A stretch of DNA of 47,000 nucleotides from Nannochloropsis salina CCMP1776 (Eukaryota > Sar > Eustigmatophyceae > Eustigmatales > Monodopsidaceae), in contig SDOX01000140.1 in the NCBI GenBank assembly GCA_004565275.1, forward strand, positions 1 through 47,000, in the 5' to 3' direction. The notes under the pieces are model-generated. The model made no database searches, was not told the origin of the DNA, and saw only the letters and a program-made list of their open reading frames with translations. Both the position numbers and the translations under genes were made by a program. Position 1 is the first letter of the stretch. Each line of letters starts with the position of its first letter. Positions 20,894 through 32,836 of the stretch are shown in pieces.

Positions 20894-21203
20894 AGTGCGA
20901 CAGATATGACACAATATTGTCGTACGGAAAAGCAAAAGAGTCGCCAATGTGAGCTACCTTTTAAAAAAAAGGTACCCTTCACACGAAAGTACCAGAAGAG
21001 TAGAATAATAAATAAATGACCCACACCCTATTTTCTACCAACGGGAAAGCACATGCTGGTAATAATCAGAATTGCGGCACGTAGATCAGAAAGAAAACCC
21101 ATACACCTACAGAACAAAAGTCTGAGTCGCGTGAAAGCCGTGTTGTCAGATGGATATTTCCTACAGGAGCGGTCTTCGCGAGCTGCGCGAGCTTCCTTTT
21201 CCC
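20894..21203. other. Convergent spacer and composition boundary
   Basis: The 3' ends of paralogue C (plus) and TFIIF beta (minus) face each other here. Base composition shifts sharply from AT-richer on the left to GC-rich on the right at about 21.15 kb. Confidence 0.6.
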
Positions 21204-22563
21204 TCATTCATCTTTCCCTCTAAATTCTGTCTTGAGCAAGTACTTCCCGAAGTACTCTCCCTGAGTCTGGTAGTCAGAGATCTCTCTCAGCGCGCTCTTG
21301 ACGCTCCCCTCGGGCTGCCCCAGTCGAGCCACCAACTCCCGCGCAGTCCAGGCCGATTTCAATTGAAAGCATTTAAAAAGCGCCGTCCGCAAGCCCGCCT
21401 GATCGAGCCGCACCCTCTGGGGCCCGTCCCTCCCCCCTGTCCCCCTCCCCACCCCTGCTCCGCTCAGGGGCGCGTTGAGGTCGATCATTTTCCGCATAGC
21501 CCCACCAGCCCCCCGCCCTCCCTCGCCTCCTGGCCCCCAGTCATCCCGCAAAAGCTCCACACGCCGCTCTTTCCGGTGGTGCTGAATTTGCCTCTTTTTG
21601 GCAAAGACGCGGTAGTCCAGGGACGCTGTGGGCAAGAGGCTCGTCCGCCGACTCACCACCCCCTCCACCATCATGCGCCCCCCTTCAGGCCCTCCCCCCT
21701 CCGCGGCGGCGCGCAGGGCGTACATCTTGGGCATCTTCGTCTCTGTGGGGGGGGCTTCCAGGGTAAAGTCGCGGGGCAGCTCCAGGCGCTCGCATAAGCT
21801 TTCCTCCAGGCGTACGGCTTCCGTGCGCTGCAGAGAAAGCAAGAGAGGGGTGGGGGAGGGTGAAAGACGGTTTATTCAAGTGAGTAGGGGTATAGACGCA
21901 AGGTCTCCTCCAAATCGTGCACCCTGGACAGGAGATCGCTTTAGCGCCACCACCCTTTTCGGGTCGACTTTAGCTCATCTAGCTGGACGGACGCCCCCTC
22001 GGTGCCTCTCTCTTACTCTCACATGATTGTTTGCTCCAATTCCTCCAGCCTTCTTCTTCCTGCCTCCCCCCTCCTCCACATCTTTATCTTTCCTCCCGTC
22101 GCTTTCCATACACTCTGCATCTTTCGCATCAATCACCTCTTTCGCATCCGCCTCCTTACCAGATCGTCTGCTCCTGCCCCTCCGCCGCCATGGCTTCGGC
22201 TCACAGTCAGAGTGCCGACCTTTTCGCCTTCTTGAGCGCTCTTAATGGCCTCCGCCACCGCCACAGGGACCTTCACCAGCCACACGCGCACCCCCTGGCG
22301 CGTCGTGTCCAGCAAGCGACGTTTGCCCGATGTCGCGGTCCCGGTCGTAACACCGCCAAACTCTCCCTTGTCCTTGCCTAGAGGTTGGATTCGATGGTAG
22401 GACGTGATAGTGTGAGGGAAATGGGGAGGGAGAAAGAAAAAAATGGGATATAGGAAGCGAGATCAGAACAAAGAAAGAGGAATGTAAAACGATAATGGTT
22501 TTGCTTACCTTTGCTAGATATGGAAGGACATGTGACACAGCATAGTGCGATAAATGATTGCAT
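21204..22563 (-). CDS. GTF2F2: Transcription initiation factor IIF, beta subunit (RAP30)
   Basis: Three-exon model (22509-22563, 22160-22377, 21204-21827) gives 298 residues. RAP30 with RAP74 forms TFIIF, which brings RNA polymerase II to the promoter in the nucleus. Visible evidence: the N-terminal signature VRVWLVKVPVAVAEA (RAP30 GVWLVKVP), a central block with MVEGVVSRRTSLLP and LDYRVFAKKR (the RAP30 dimerisation region, where yRxxkR is typical), and a C-terminal winged helix (about 235-295) with LRTALFKCFQ...TARELVARLGQPEGSVKSALREI and LKTEF. Human RAP30 is 249 residues; the extra length is low-complexity Gly-rich segments. The start is uncertain: the short first exon reads in phase, but the exons described just upstream could also splice to 22377 in phase. 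Confidence 0.85.
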
Positions 22564-22620
22564 GTCAAAAGATGTAGAAAGTATTGTGCGAATGAGTACA
22601 GAGTACGACGGAGTTCTCAC

Positions 22621-22990
22621 CAGAACACATCGTTGCTACCATCTCATTCATGCCGAGCTCTGACGCACCGGACAGAGGGACGCTTCCGCGACGGTGGGAC
22701 TGCAGGTTGTCCTGTACCACTTCCAGAGCTATCTGCCATTTATTTGTGTCTGTTCGTGCAGCTGTGGACGGAAGGAAAATCGGGGGATGAAGCGAAAGCT
22801 GAGGATGCATGTGATGAAATACCTGCCTGGAAGCAAGCCACGTCAAGCGCTGGTAACCGTGACCTCTACAGAGGTACACTCTCTACGCATTCAGCGTGTT
22901 GGTCACATCTTACACTCGATAGCGCTGCAGCTCGTAGCGCCGGGCACGTCGGCGCCGTGCCTGGCAACTTCTCGTTATGTTTTTAAGACC
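22621..22990 (-). other. Possible additional minus-strand coding exons
   Basis: Exon-like blocks at 22621-22761, 22823-22865 and about 22916-22990 join in phase with GT-AG borders and read ELQRYRRSRLPALDVACF and later KWQIALEVVQDNLQ. The reading looks protein-like (amphipathic, few rare residues), but no family was recognised. The last block ends in phase 1, so it can splice into TFIIF beta at 22377 (N-terminal extension) or end at a stop near 22565 as a separate small gene. No start was found. Confidence 0.35.
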
Positions 22991-23139
22991 GCTCCGTGTC
23001 CTGTTACCTCCCCGCCCTCGCTGGAGAAGAAAGCGTCACCTCAAGTCAACCCCACTCCAGAACACTTTCACACGACCGCCCATTCCAACTCTACCACGAA
23101 TTGAAACGGACAGACGACCGACAGCACTCCGGGGAAATT

Positions 23140-26100
23140 ATGCCTTGCACGTCTCGCGCGGCTCGGATGGCGGCCGTGGCAAGGCTAGCTAGGGTGATAA
23201 GATCGGCTACGACAAATCCATCGACGTGTGTACTTGCTACCGCCCCAAATCCCGGCAAATGCCAAAATCACATGACCTCAAAAACGCTACGTGAGGCTAG
23301 GAGGTCACTATCATGCTCCTCCTCCTCCCATTGGGCCTCCTTCCCTGTCCTTTCGGATCCGGCAGAGCCCTGGTCAGACGACTTTCAAGCCAACAGGGCC
23401 GCAATGGACAAGCTGGTCGACCGCCTCGATGGCATCTTGGAAGAAGTAAGAGACGTTCGTGTCCTCTAGTGGTTATATGCATACATGATTCCTTGGCCTC
23501 AGGCCCTCACACATTCGTTTTTCTCGGTCAGGTGTATCAAGGTGGAGGCGAGCTTGCTCGTTCGAAGCACGAACAGCGTGGAAAGCTTTATGTGCGAGAG
23601 CGCATCGAACGGCTCGTGGATCCTGGCACCCCTTTTCTGGAGCTGTCGCCATTGGCAGGAAGGGAGCTCTACGGCCAAGACAAAGTGCCCGCAGGAGGCA
23701 TCGTGACGGGTGAGAGGGTGGCCTGGAGGGAAGGAGGAGGCAAAGCTTTGGATGGGGACAATCCTCGTGGACAAGTGCTTGCGGGAACTGCTGGCTTTAT
23801 ATCGAGAGCGATGCCAGAAGCGTCACTTTCTGTTCGCTGGCAGGCTGCGCTAGTTGCATCGCCCTTCTGCACTCCATCTGTTCCCCCGTCTCACCCCTTG
23901 CCTCCCGCCGCGCTCCGTTCTCTCGACACCCCAGGCATCGGTCGCGTGGCGGGCGTGGAGTGCATGCTGGTGGCGAACGACGCCACGGTCAAAGGGGTAA
24001 GCCCATTGCAACTGTCGGAAGGACCAAGGAGGCAGGTGGTCGCCTGGCACTTACCCCCTTTGCACCCATGCAGGGCACCTATTACCCCATCACGGTCAAG
24101 AAGCACCTGAGGGCCCAGGAGATCGCTTCCCAGAACAAGCTGCCGTGTATCTATCTGGTCGATTCAGGAGGCGCCTTCCTCCCCAGACAGGATGAGGTCT
24201 TCCCGGACCGGGGTAGGCCCCCCCCTCCCATCTCGCTCCCCCCCTCCCTCATTTTCCCCTCGCCCGCCAGAGGCCATCGGTCCTTCTTCTCTTGCGCGGT
24301 CTTGCCTCACTCCACTTCCAATCCTCTCTCATGCACCCTCTCGTTCTACAAAAGATCACTTCGGGCGTATCTTCTTCAATCAAGCCAACATGTCCGCCGC
24401 AGGGATTCCGCAGATTGCGGTCGTTATGGGGTCCTGCACCGCGGGAGGTGCCTGCCTCCCTCCCTTTCACTGTCCTCTTCTTTCTTGCTCGCCGCCTTTA
24501 AATTCCTCCTACTCTCCTTCGCTTTCCGTGCCTCGCAACCAACAGTCTCCCCTCGGTGTCTTAAATCAGCCCTCCCCTCGTCCCTCCCTCCCTCTCCTTC
24601 TCCTTCCACGCCTCCTACCCAGGCGCCTACGTCCCCGCCATGTCGGACGAAAGCATCATTGTCAAAGGAAGCGGTACCATTTTCCTTGGAGGTCCTCCCC
24701 TCGTCAAGGCAGCGACAGGGGAGGTCGTCAGCGCCGAGGATCTAGGTGGGCGACCCCATCGGCGCCCCCTGTCGTTCTTCCATACAATCCGTCCCCCCGC
24801 GCCTAACGTTACGGCGTTTGTACCCACTTAATTTACCTCACCCTCGAAAAATTTCATCTTGCATCGGTTCTCTTGCCCTTACAAGCTGTTCTGTCCTTCT
24901 GCCTCCCTCCCTCCCTCCCTCCCTCCCTCCCTCTCTTCTTCCCTCCATCCCTCTCTCCCTCCCTCCCTTTCTCAGGCGGCGCGGACGTCCACTGTCGAAC
25001 CTCAGGCGTGGTCGATCACTATGCTACTGACGACCTCCATGCCCTCGATATCACCAGGTATTCTACATACCTGCCTCTGATGCCTAATAATCTCCCTTTG
25101 AGCCTGTCCCTGTCTCGAGGCTGTAGTGACCATGCTCGGCGCTTCTCTCATCCTCTTACCTCCTTCGACACCGAACCCTCATTCCGCCTTTTAGCTCTCT
25201 TTGTCATCCTTTCCTGGCCCGTGCCTCGAAGCCTTCCTTTTTTCAGTGTCCCTTGTCCTCCTCCCTCCATTCTAGGATCAGCTTATACGCATTACCCAAG
25301 GCCTTCCCGCTTACCTCCTCTTCCAACCTCCTTTGCACTCACTTCCTCCTTCAGATCCATCGTAGCCAGCTTGAATGTGCCTGAGGCGCGGACCGCTGCC
25401 TTCTCGCCCAATGGCAAGACGGGAGGTAAGCCGTGTGGAGGCCGCAAGAGAGGGGGAAGCCAAAGACCGGGAGTTGTCCCTTGCGGTCTCCCACCCCTTT
25501 GGCCCCTCCTTCCTTCCCACCCCCAAGGCCCATACGAAGAGCCCCTCTACTCTCCCGACGAGCTGGGAGGGCTCGTCCCACTGGACCCCAAGCGGCCCTT
25601 CGACGTCCGCAGCGTCATCGCCCGGGTCGTGGACGGCTCCCGCTTCCAAGAATTTAAGGCGCTCTACGGCCCCACCATCGTCACGGGCTTCGCGCGCATT
25701 CATGGCATCCTGACAGGTGGACCTTTAGGATTAGGGTTCCAGGGTCTCCGCTTTTTGTGTTGGCAGTTCGAGTGTGGTTATGCGACTTCTATAGACGCGC
25801 CCCTCCCGCGCTAGTCGCGGGGCACCATCGCCTTTCTTTCCCCTTCCCTTCTCTTATGCTCTTCAAAATGTCCCCCATTTCTCAGGCATTGTGGCCAATA
25901 ACGGGATTCTCTTTTCCGAGTCCGCCTTGAAGGCCGCCCATTTCATCGAACTTTGCTCCCAGCGTCATATTCCTCTCGTCTTCCTACAGGTAAGGCTAGT
26001 GTTACCTTCTGTCGCGGCCTATACTGCCCACTCTGCCTTTTCTACGATCTTGCCTCCCCTCGTTCCTGATGTCATGCAAGCCTCAAAGAGAGAGCCGGCT

Positions 26101-26942
26101 CTTCATAATCCTCGAGAGCCTATTCCTTACTTGTCATTCTTGCTCTCCCATAAATGCCGTCGGCGGGCCATCGTACGATCCGAACCCCTCAGAACATCAC
26201 GGGCTTCATGGTGGGCAGGAAATACGAAAACGAAGGCATCGCCAAGAACGGGGCCAAGCTTGTCACCGCTGTCTCCACGTCGAAGGTACATTGCCCCCCC
26301 CCAGGGGTTGCTATCGTCCATTTCGGCCAGGGAGCCTTGGCAGGCCCAATCCTACGAGCCCTCTGCCCGCCATTCATCTCTCTTCTCTGCCTTACTACTG
26401 ACGCATCTCTCCACTCCCTTCTTCCCCTCTCCTTGCCCCCCCCACATTCTCGAAGGTTCCGAAGATTACCCTCCTGATCGCTGGCTCCTATGGGGCGGGC
26501 AACTACGGGATGTGTGGGCGCGCGTTCTCCCCTCGTTTCCTCTTCATGTGGCCGAACGCCAAGATCAGTGTCATGGGCGGGGAGCAAGCAGCAAATGTTT
26601 TGGCGACTGTGGCGGCGCAAGGAAAAGACTGGACGTCCGCGGAGGGTGAGAACAAACCCGCAAAGAGCGGCATCAAGTGGTTATAAGATTAGTTTCCTAT
26701 TACTATTTCCATTCTTATCGCTCGCTTGTCTTTCCCACACATCTGTCACCACAGAATCCGCTTTTAAAGCACCCATCCTAGCCAAGTTTAGCAAAGAGTC
26801 TTCCTGCTACTATTCCTCGGCTCGTTTGTGGGATGACGGCGTGATCAGACCGCGGGACACAAGGCGGGTGCTGGGCTTGGGGCTGGCGGTGGCAGTGAAG
26901 GAGCAGGCAGAAAGGACGCAATTTGGAGTTTTCAGGATGTAA
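23140..26942 (+). CDS. MCCC2: Methylcrotonoyl-CoA carboxylase beta chain, mitochondrial
   Basis: Thirteen exons join in phase to 605 residues: 23140-23445, 23532-23709, 23935-23996, 24074-24212, 24355-24447, 24623-24745, 24976-25057, 25355-25425, 25528-25716, 25886-25989, 26193-26285, 26456-26645 and 26755-26942. The enzyme carboxylates 3-methylcrotonyl-CoA in leucine breakdown; this chain is the carboxyltransferase working with a biotin-bearing alpha chain. Motifs match the family throughout: [110 protein letters not shown] and the C-terminal FGVFRM. The first about 90 residues are Arg/Ser-rich with few acids, fitting a mitochondrial presequence. The start could also be the Met at 23167. Several donors are unusual (GTGCCT at 24448). 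The intron before 24976 carries a (CCCT)n tract. Confidence 0.95.
24900..24932. repeat. (TCCC)n microsatellite in an MCCC2 intron
   Basis: Plus-strand TCCC repeat, pyrimidine-rich on the sense strand, about 45 bases upstream of the acceptor at 24975. Confidence 0.9.
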
Positions 26943-27482
26943 TCAAGCACCAGAGAATTGTACGGAAAGTGTTGGATGCTAGCGAGAAGGTCTATAGATG
27001 TACTATGCAACTAAACCGGAGCTTGTACTGATGAAGCAAACAATAGGAGCGTGGAGGGAATAAAAATCAGTAAGAGGGACAAAAATGTGCGGGCTGTCAT
27101 GAATAGAACATCTTTATTTCATATACAGAGTTGTCGATAAGACTGTGAATGAGAATTCACCACATACTCTGGCCAAACGGCTTGCAATTTAGAAAAACGA
27201 AGTATGCCAGTAAGGCGGATCACAAAAATAGATATCGAACTGTGTCGCACCGAACCTCGCATACTCTTTGTCTTCCTGGGCTTGTGTTTATGCCGTGCAA
27301 GAAAAGATATGGCTGCACTACCTGAGTGGCTTCACGCCTCGGATGTGCTTGATGCAGTTCGCATGGGCCACATTTCTAAGAGTCCTGATGCTCGATGCTC
27401 TTGTCATTTGATGCCCCTATTGTGAAACCTCCCGCTAATTCTTTCCTATTTCATCAATCATATCGTGGCTTAAAAGGTCGAA
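26943..27482. other. Intergenic region, no gene recognised
   Basis: Spacer between two plus-strand genes, AT-richer than its flanks. The 27204-27425 frame has no family features. Probably 3' UTR of MCCC2 and the promoter of the phosphatase. Confidence 0.55.
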
Positions 27483-29802
27483 ATGGTGTGCGTAGTATGC
27501 GGACGTAAGGTGGATTGGGCTCTTGCTTCCGACAAGCAGGGCTCCTACTAGACTCCCTTCCCCCTTCTTTCTTCTTTACCCTCTACAAGCGGGCCAACCG
27601 CTCCCACCCGAACAATATATGCGGCGTGATGCAAGTTTAATCAAAGCTTACGGTCTTGTTTGCTTCATCCTTGCTGTGCTTTCCACCGTCTTGGTCTTCG
27701 TCCTCCTTTTCTCAACTTACCAACCGTCCCTACCTCCCGGCTACGGTCGTCGAGGCGGCTTGACGGGCGCAGGGACAAAACGACCGTACACCCTTCTCCT
27801 TGACGTCGTCGAAGACTCGTGGCTGGCACATCATAACACTCCCTTGAACACCTCATCCGACGTTTTGCGGCCATCAAGTTCAGGTAATGGCACCTTCAGA
27901 CTCTCCTACGTGGGCGTGCTCGCAAGGCACGGAGCCCGATATCCCACCGCCCGCAAGCTAAAATTGAGCAAAGCTGCCGCGAAGTGGATATGTGACATAA
28001 CAGATGGTCAGCATTCTCAGGAGGGCAGGTGGAAGGAGGCGCAAGATTGGTGCACTTGGATGCTGGCCTCTCTGGATGGTGCACAGGGGGGCGGCTTAAA
28101 CAGTTTTGGGGAGTGGGAGCAACGAGAATTTGGACGGGAAATTGCGAAGACATATTTCCCATCATCTAGCACCTCATCGTCCAGCGCAGGTCCATACACG
28201 CCCGCTTTTGCGTCTTCTCTCCCTGCATCGACCTGTCCCACCCTTCCACCCCTGCCTACGGTGTCGGTCAGCGTCACAGCCAAAGCCCGCACCAAGCAGA
28301 GCTGCCGTGCATTCTGGGACGGCGTCTATGAAACAGTACTCCCGTCATCCTTCGATGCTCAGCAAGTTCCTGCGCCTTCATCGGCCGACGCCCCAATCAG
28401 CGCGGGTTTGTGCGATGCAGCAGAGGCGGAGGCGGAGGGCCTTCTTCGTCCTTATACAACGTGCCTTCGCGTGCAGCGACATCGAAAGGCGGTGGTCGAC
28501 GGTCTCTACGACCCACGGTAACCCCAGCCCTTCATGCCTTTCGTCATCTCAACCCCTGTGTCAATTCTAATTTTCTCCTCTCCATCCAGCACTATCAAGG
28601 CAGCGAGGCGGGCCCTGCTCGAGAACCTGGACCATCCGTCCCTCCCGCACTCCTCCGTACCCTCCGATGACATTGTCCTTGGGGTCTTCTACGCGTGCCA
28701 GACCGCCTTCACCCTGGTGGACCCCTCGCCCTCCTCTCAAGAGCAGACCCCCCCCGACCAGCCCTTCCCCCCCCCTTCCCGGCCCGACCTCGCTTGCTCC
28801 CTCCTTTCATCGTCGTCATCCCCCCTTCCGTCTCCGTTGGAAGCCCTCGAGGCCACAGAGGACACGGAGAACTATCAAACGAGGGGCTTTGGCCCCGCTT
28901 CGTCCAAAGAAGTGATGGCCCCCTTCCTCCGCCACCTCACTCAGCGCATGGAGAATAGGGGGGGTGGGGCGGAGGCTCAAAGGCCCTTGATGATAGATTT
29001 ATTTTTTGCGCATGATAGTACCTTGCTCCCGGTTGTGGCACTGCTGGATCTCGTTCGGGTGCGTGCTGAGAAGGGGACTCGAGCAATCGGATAGAAGACG
29101 GATGGCTCCGTTCATTGCACAGAGCCACGCGATAACTCACGCCCTCTCCTTGCCTCTGCACCTCATACACCTAGCTGGGGCCTCATCCGCATGGAGCGGC
29201 GCGCCTTTGTCCCTTTTCTTCTCGCCTGGCGGTGGAGAGGTGGGAGCGCATGAGCGAAGAGGACGGGGAGGCTGGGGATGAGGACAAAGAAGCAAGCTTG
29301 AAACGAAGGAGCCAATCCCTTATCGAGCACAAATTGGCAGCTATCCAGGACCGTCAAGGAGTTACAAAAAACCGGCAGGCGTCCGACCGCATTGTCTTGC
29401 GGTACAACGGTTTCTTATTGAAAATTATTGAAGGCGGGCTTGCTGAGTGGAAAGAAGTCTATGCTGACGCTTTACTTGTCAGGTATGTAGGAGGGTAGCT
29501 GTTGGCTGGATCGGAATGAAATTGGAGTTTAGTTAGGCTTGATATAGGATAGGCGTGAGGTTATCCCATGGTTCCGCTCATCTGTCCTCTTCATTTCGGA
29601 AATTTACATAATCGCCTGGCGTGTGAAATTTAAAAATCTTACTATAAGCAATTTATATATGTGTATATTTGTATACGTGTTTCAAGAAATTATTGGTTCT
29701 TACCCCTTTACTCGCTTCGACGTACACAGGCATGAGGAGGTCTGCAATGTCCCTGCATCTCAATTGTATCCATCCCCGAATGAGGTTGAAGAGGATTTAT
29801 AA
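27483..29802 (+). CDS. Membrane-anchored histidine acid phosphatase (branch 2; MINPP/phytase-like)
   Basis: Five exons (27483-27504, 27590-28517, 28590-29058, 29175-29482, 29730-29802) give 599 residues. A cytosolic start with two Cys (MVCVVCG) is followed by a membrane segment (about 28-49), so the catalytic part probably lies in the secretory lumen or outside the cell. The phosphate-binding motif RHGARYP (R120, H121) and the proton-donor HD (H458, D459, in FFAHDSTLLP) are both present; MINPP enzymes usually have HAET at the latter, so this is closer to HD-type acid phosphatases/phytases. The C-terminal block SRLAVERWE...RIVLRYNG matches the end of the family domain, supporting the last splice choices. 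Long Ser/Pro inserts (about 215-240, 360-400) enlarge the loop regions. The substrate is likely a phosphomonoester or inositol phosphate (inference). Confidence 0.85.
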
Positions 29803-30745
29803 GGAGCGAATCTAATACCATGCATGTGGGCGTGTACATATAGCTAATGAGTACTTTAACATTACAGAGGATTTATCTATTGCTTGCACGCTCCTGAAGG
29901 ATTTTTTTCAGGGTGAAGTATATCACGATTAGTAGAACAAAGCCCTTCTTTCGTTCATAATAAATTACTTTCAGAAGCTTCAATACATCATAGATCTTAA
30001 AACATCCTTTTTCACCCGCTCCGCATCTTCAAGTGCAATGGTGCAAGTTCTAGCTACTGGTACGCTCTTACACGCGTCATATGTATATATATATTTCGCA
30101 CTCTTTGCGATTTCACGTGGCAGGGTCGAAGCTATTTCATTTTATTTTAAGTGCAGGTATATGAAGAAAAACTCTCAGAATTATTTAGATGTACATGAGA
30201 CGTTGTAATTTCACTTTTTACTATCCTCTTTGCAAATGGGAAAAATAAGTAGTGGCCCATATTTGAATTTCTGAAATTTAAACGGCTGACGGTTTTTCCA
30301 GCGTGGGAGGCGCGAGATCCCGGTGGTGGACGACGCGCTGCTGGCACTCGACGACGAAGAGAGACTCGAGAAAAGACGCTCATATCAGTGTCCCGGCATG
30401 CTTTTATATTTTCCTGTAAAAAAGGCTTTTCAAATCAACGTATCTGGCAGTCAGACAAAGTCATCTCTATATTCAAGTTCTTCAAATTTGGAGTAAAACA
30501 CCTCGAAGGCCTGAGTGCATCTCTCTCTTCTCCGAAGTTGCCCAATTTCATGTACTTGTCCTCTTTCGGTAAATTACATTACAGACATAGTAACTCCGCG
30601 GGACTCTCTCCTTTCTGGTTTTTGAGGAACGGAGTCCCATGACCGACGAGTGAAGAAGCGGCCATTTCGCAATTTCCTAGGCGGTGTGGTTCGTGTAAGT
30701 AGGAAAATTCCAGCGGAAAGCCCGCCGGCTACCGCCTTTCACGAA
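29803..30745. other. AT-rich intergenic region with an exon-like island
   Basis: Mostly AT-rich spacer with TATATATATA near 30080. At 30302-30496 a block after a strong acceptor (TTTTTCCAG) is open and starts with a GC-rich part reading REIPVVDDALLALDDEERLE, then drifts into AT-rich sequence ending in TAA. No partner exon was found, so it is not called as a gene. Confidence 0.5.
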
Positions 30746-32057
30746 ATGCTGAGACGTCGTCGTAAAAGGCTACTTTCAACGTCAGCAAGCATACTCGGCC
30801 TCTTCGTAGTAGTTATATTGTTACTTTTACCAACAAGGGCCGCTGCACTCTCTCGGAAGCAGAGGATTCTGAATTGGTTTGCCGGTGCATCACAGGGTGG
30901 TGGAGATCAAAAGGCAAATAAAGCGGTGGAAGATGAAGCCCTTGCAGTAAATTCCCTGACATCCATCATGAAGAGCTCCGGCGAGTCCCTACCTGGGACA
31001 ATCGCACCACCCCCTCTACTGGATCAGATGCTTACACTCTTTGCGTCTCTCGGCCTGCCCCCTGACACTTTATCCCACATGAGTGAGCTCACGCCAGAAG
31101 AAATCGTACACGTAAGTTTTGAAACAATGTGAGCTGCGTTCGGATGGTGTTGTTGCTAACCGAAGAAAATGAATTACTGCTCAACACAGGGCCTTTCCAC
31201 CGTTATGCCTACCAAGACTCTCCATCTACGCGTGGGAGACGAGGCAGTCGTGGATGAGGTATATCAAAAGTTGAACTTAACTAGTTTGCTCGCAAAATGG
31301 CCTTTGTGCTGTATAGCTCATCCATGTTCCCATAATCGCACAGGCGACAACGCTCGAGTTGACGGGCGTGACGGACAACCGCTGTCCTATAGGTGCTCAA
31401 TGCATTACAGATGGGAAAGCCACCGCCATGCTTACCGTCAGACAAGAAATGATTGTTCCATACAAAATAGAAGTGGGTCTGGGAAGAGCCGTTCTCTTGC
31501 AGCGGGGGTACGAGGTGAGCTGCGAGGAGATCACCCCGCGGCCAGGCGCGTTGGTTTCTTCCGTGCTGGTGTCCACCAGCCCCTCCACCGAGCTCGTGGA
31601 GGGCTCGAAGACCGGCGCGGAGCAATCCGAGTACCGCGTGCGACTGCGGGTGGCCTTGCCTACGGAGCGCATGAACGGGTTGGTCCAAGGGGTTTTGAAG
31701 TGGGTAAAGTCCAACGCGATGGTCCGGGGCTATGAGTTCAGCCAGCGTCGCATGTGCTTCTGTCCCCAGGCCACCATCCGGCCCGTCCGACTCGATGTCA
31801 GTGCTTGGAGCCAGGGGGTGCAGGGCGTCTACGAGGACCCTCCCAATGGGGCCGTCCCCCCCGAGGCCCTGGCGGAGTACAAGACGGTCGGAGACCTTTT
31901 CCTGCTCTTGACTCAAGCCTACGCGCTCAACGCCGACCGCGTGGAGGCATCCTATGACCCTGTCTTCGGCTACCCTAACCGGATATACATCGACCAGTCT
32001 GCAGATATGGCAGACGACGATGTCATGTACGAAGCCTACGCGTTGAAGATCAAGTAG
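30746..32057 (+). CDS. Secreted DUF6174-like protein
   Basis: Three phase-0 exons: 30746-31111, 31190-31258 and 31344-32057, giving 382 residues. An Arg-rich start plus a hydrophobic stretch (SILGLFVVVILLLLP, about 14-30) is a signal peptide or anchor. The middle has a DNRCPIGAQC segment, similar to small secreted beta domains with a DSRCP...C pattern. The C-terminal part (about 275-380) matches the DUF6174 pattern: CFCP, PVRLDV, a YKTVGDLFLLL helix, YDPVFGYPNRIYID and a final D-rich strand. No enzymatic residues are evident; function unknown. In-frame sequence upstream of 30746 lacks an ATG. Confidence 0.78.
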
Positions 32058-32836
32058 TTTGACAGTGATGGTAGGCATTCGAAGGGCTCGAAAAGTGACA
32101 TGTTAAGAGTCTGGGAAGGTGATGATGGTGCAACTGAAGTGGTGCGATGGCAAATTAATGCGAGGAGAATCATGTTCGGTGATTCCGGTGGAGTATCAGA
32201 CTCTTACTGGTGGGCACAAGGTCCTCGTTGCTCCATGTTGCGCGCGAGGATGATAAGAAAAGCGTCCACAGGGGGGGAGCGGGCTATCCATTTGCTTTAA
32301 TCAACGATTGAAATTAACCAAATATGTGCAAAGTTTTGCACGTGCTGTTTTCTGGATGTGTGGACAGGGTCGTTCTAATCCCGAATGAAGCCTTGATTGG
32401 AGAAGGAGGGCGGATTGTGCAGGAGCAAGGGGGCAGGAAAGGGCCGGATGCAGATGGAGGAAGCTCGGTCAACGAGGGAATGACAGATCGCATACATTTA
32501 GACCGTGCACGTGTGCGTGATGCACTGAATCTGAAGGTCCGCGAAGACATGCTTGAAGCAGAGCACGGGCAGGTAATGGCTGCATTGAATGAGTCGAATG
32601 AAAGAACATGCAGCCGCGTAAGGTTTTTAGGTACCAGCAGTCGCGTCATCTGGTCGCTGCTTGCTCTCGCCTAAGTTTGATTCTTTGGGCGCTTTTTGCG
32701 ATCTTCTTTGACCTCGTGCTCATGCTGAAACAACCATTTCGCCCTTCCCCTGGGCCTTTCCCGCCTTCAACCTCTACCGCCTCCCACCCCAAAGCCTTCC
32801 TCTTCCTACCCCGCGCCCTCTCGCTACCCGTTTCCT
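32058..32836. other. Convergent intergenic region
   Basis: Lies between the 3' ends of the DUF6174-like gene (plus) and the BAG-Hsp20 gene (minus). Overlapping frames on both strands at 32314-32674 have no recognisable domain and lack phase-compatible neighbours. Probably both 3' UTRs. Confidence 0.5.

Noticed and set aside
25725-25742. Telomere-like TTAGGG inside an MCCC2 intron
   Set aside because: Only a single TTAGGG unit, expected by chance; not an interstitial telomere.
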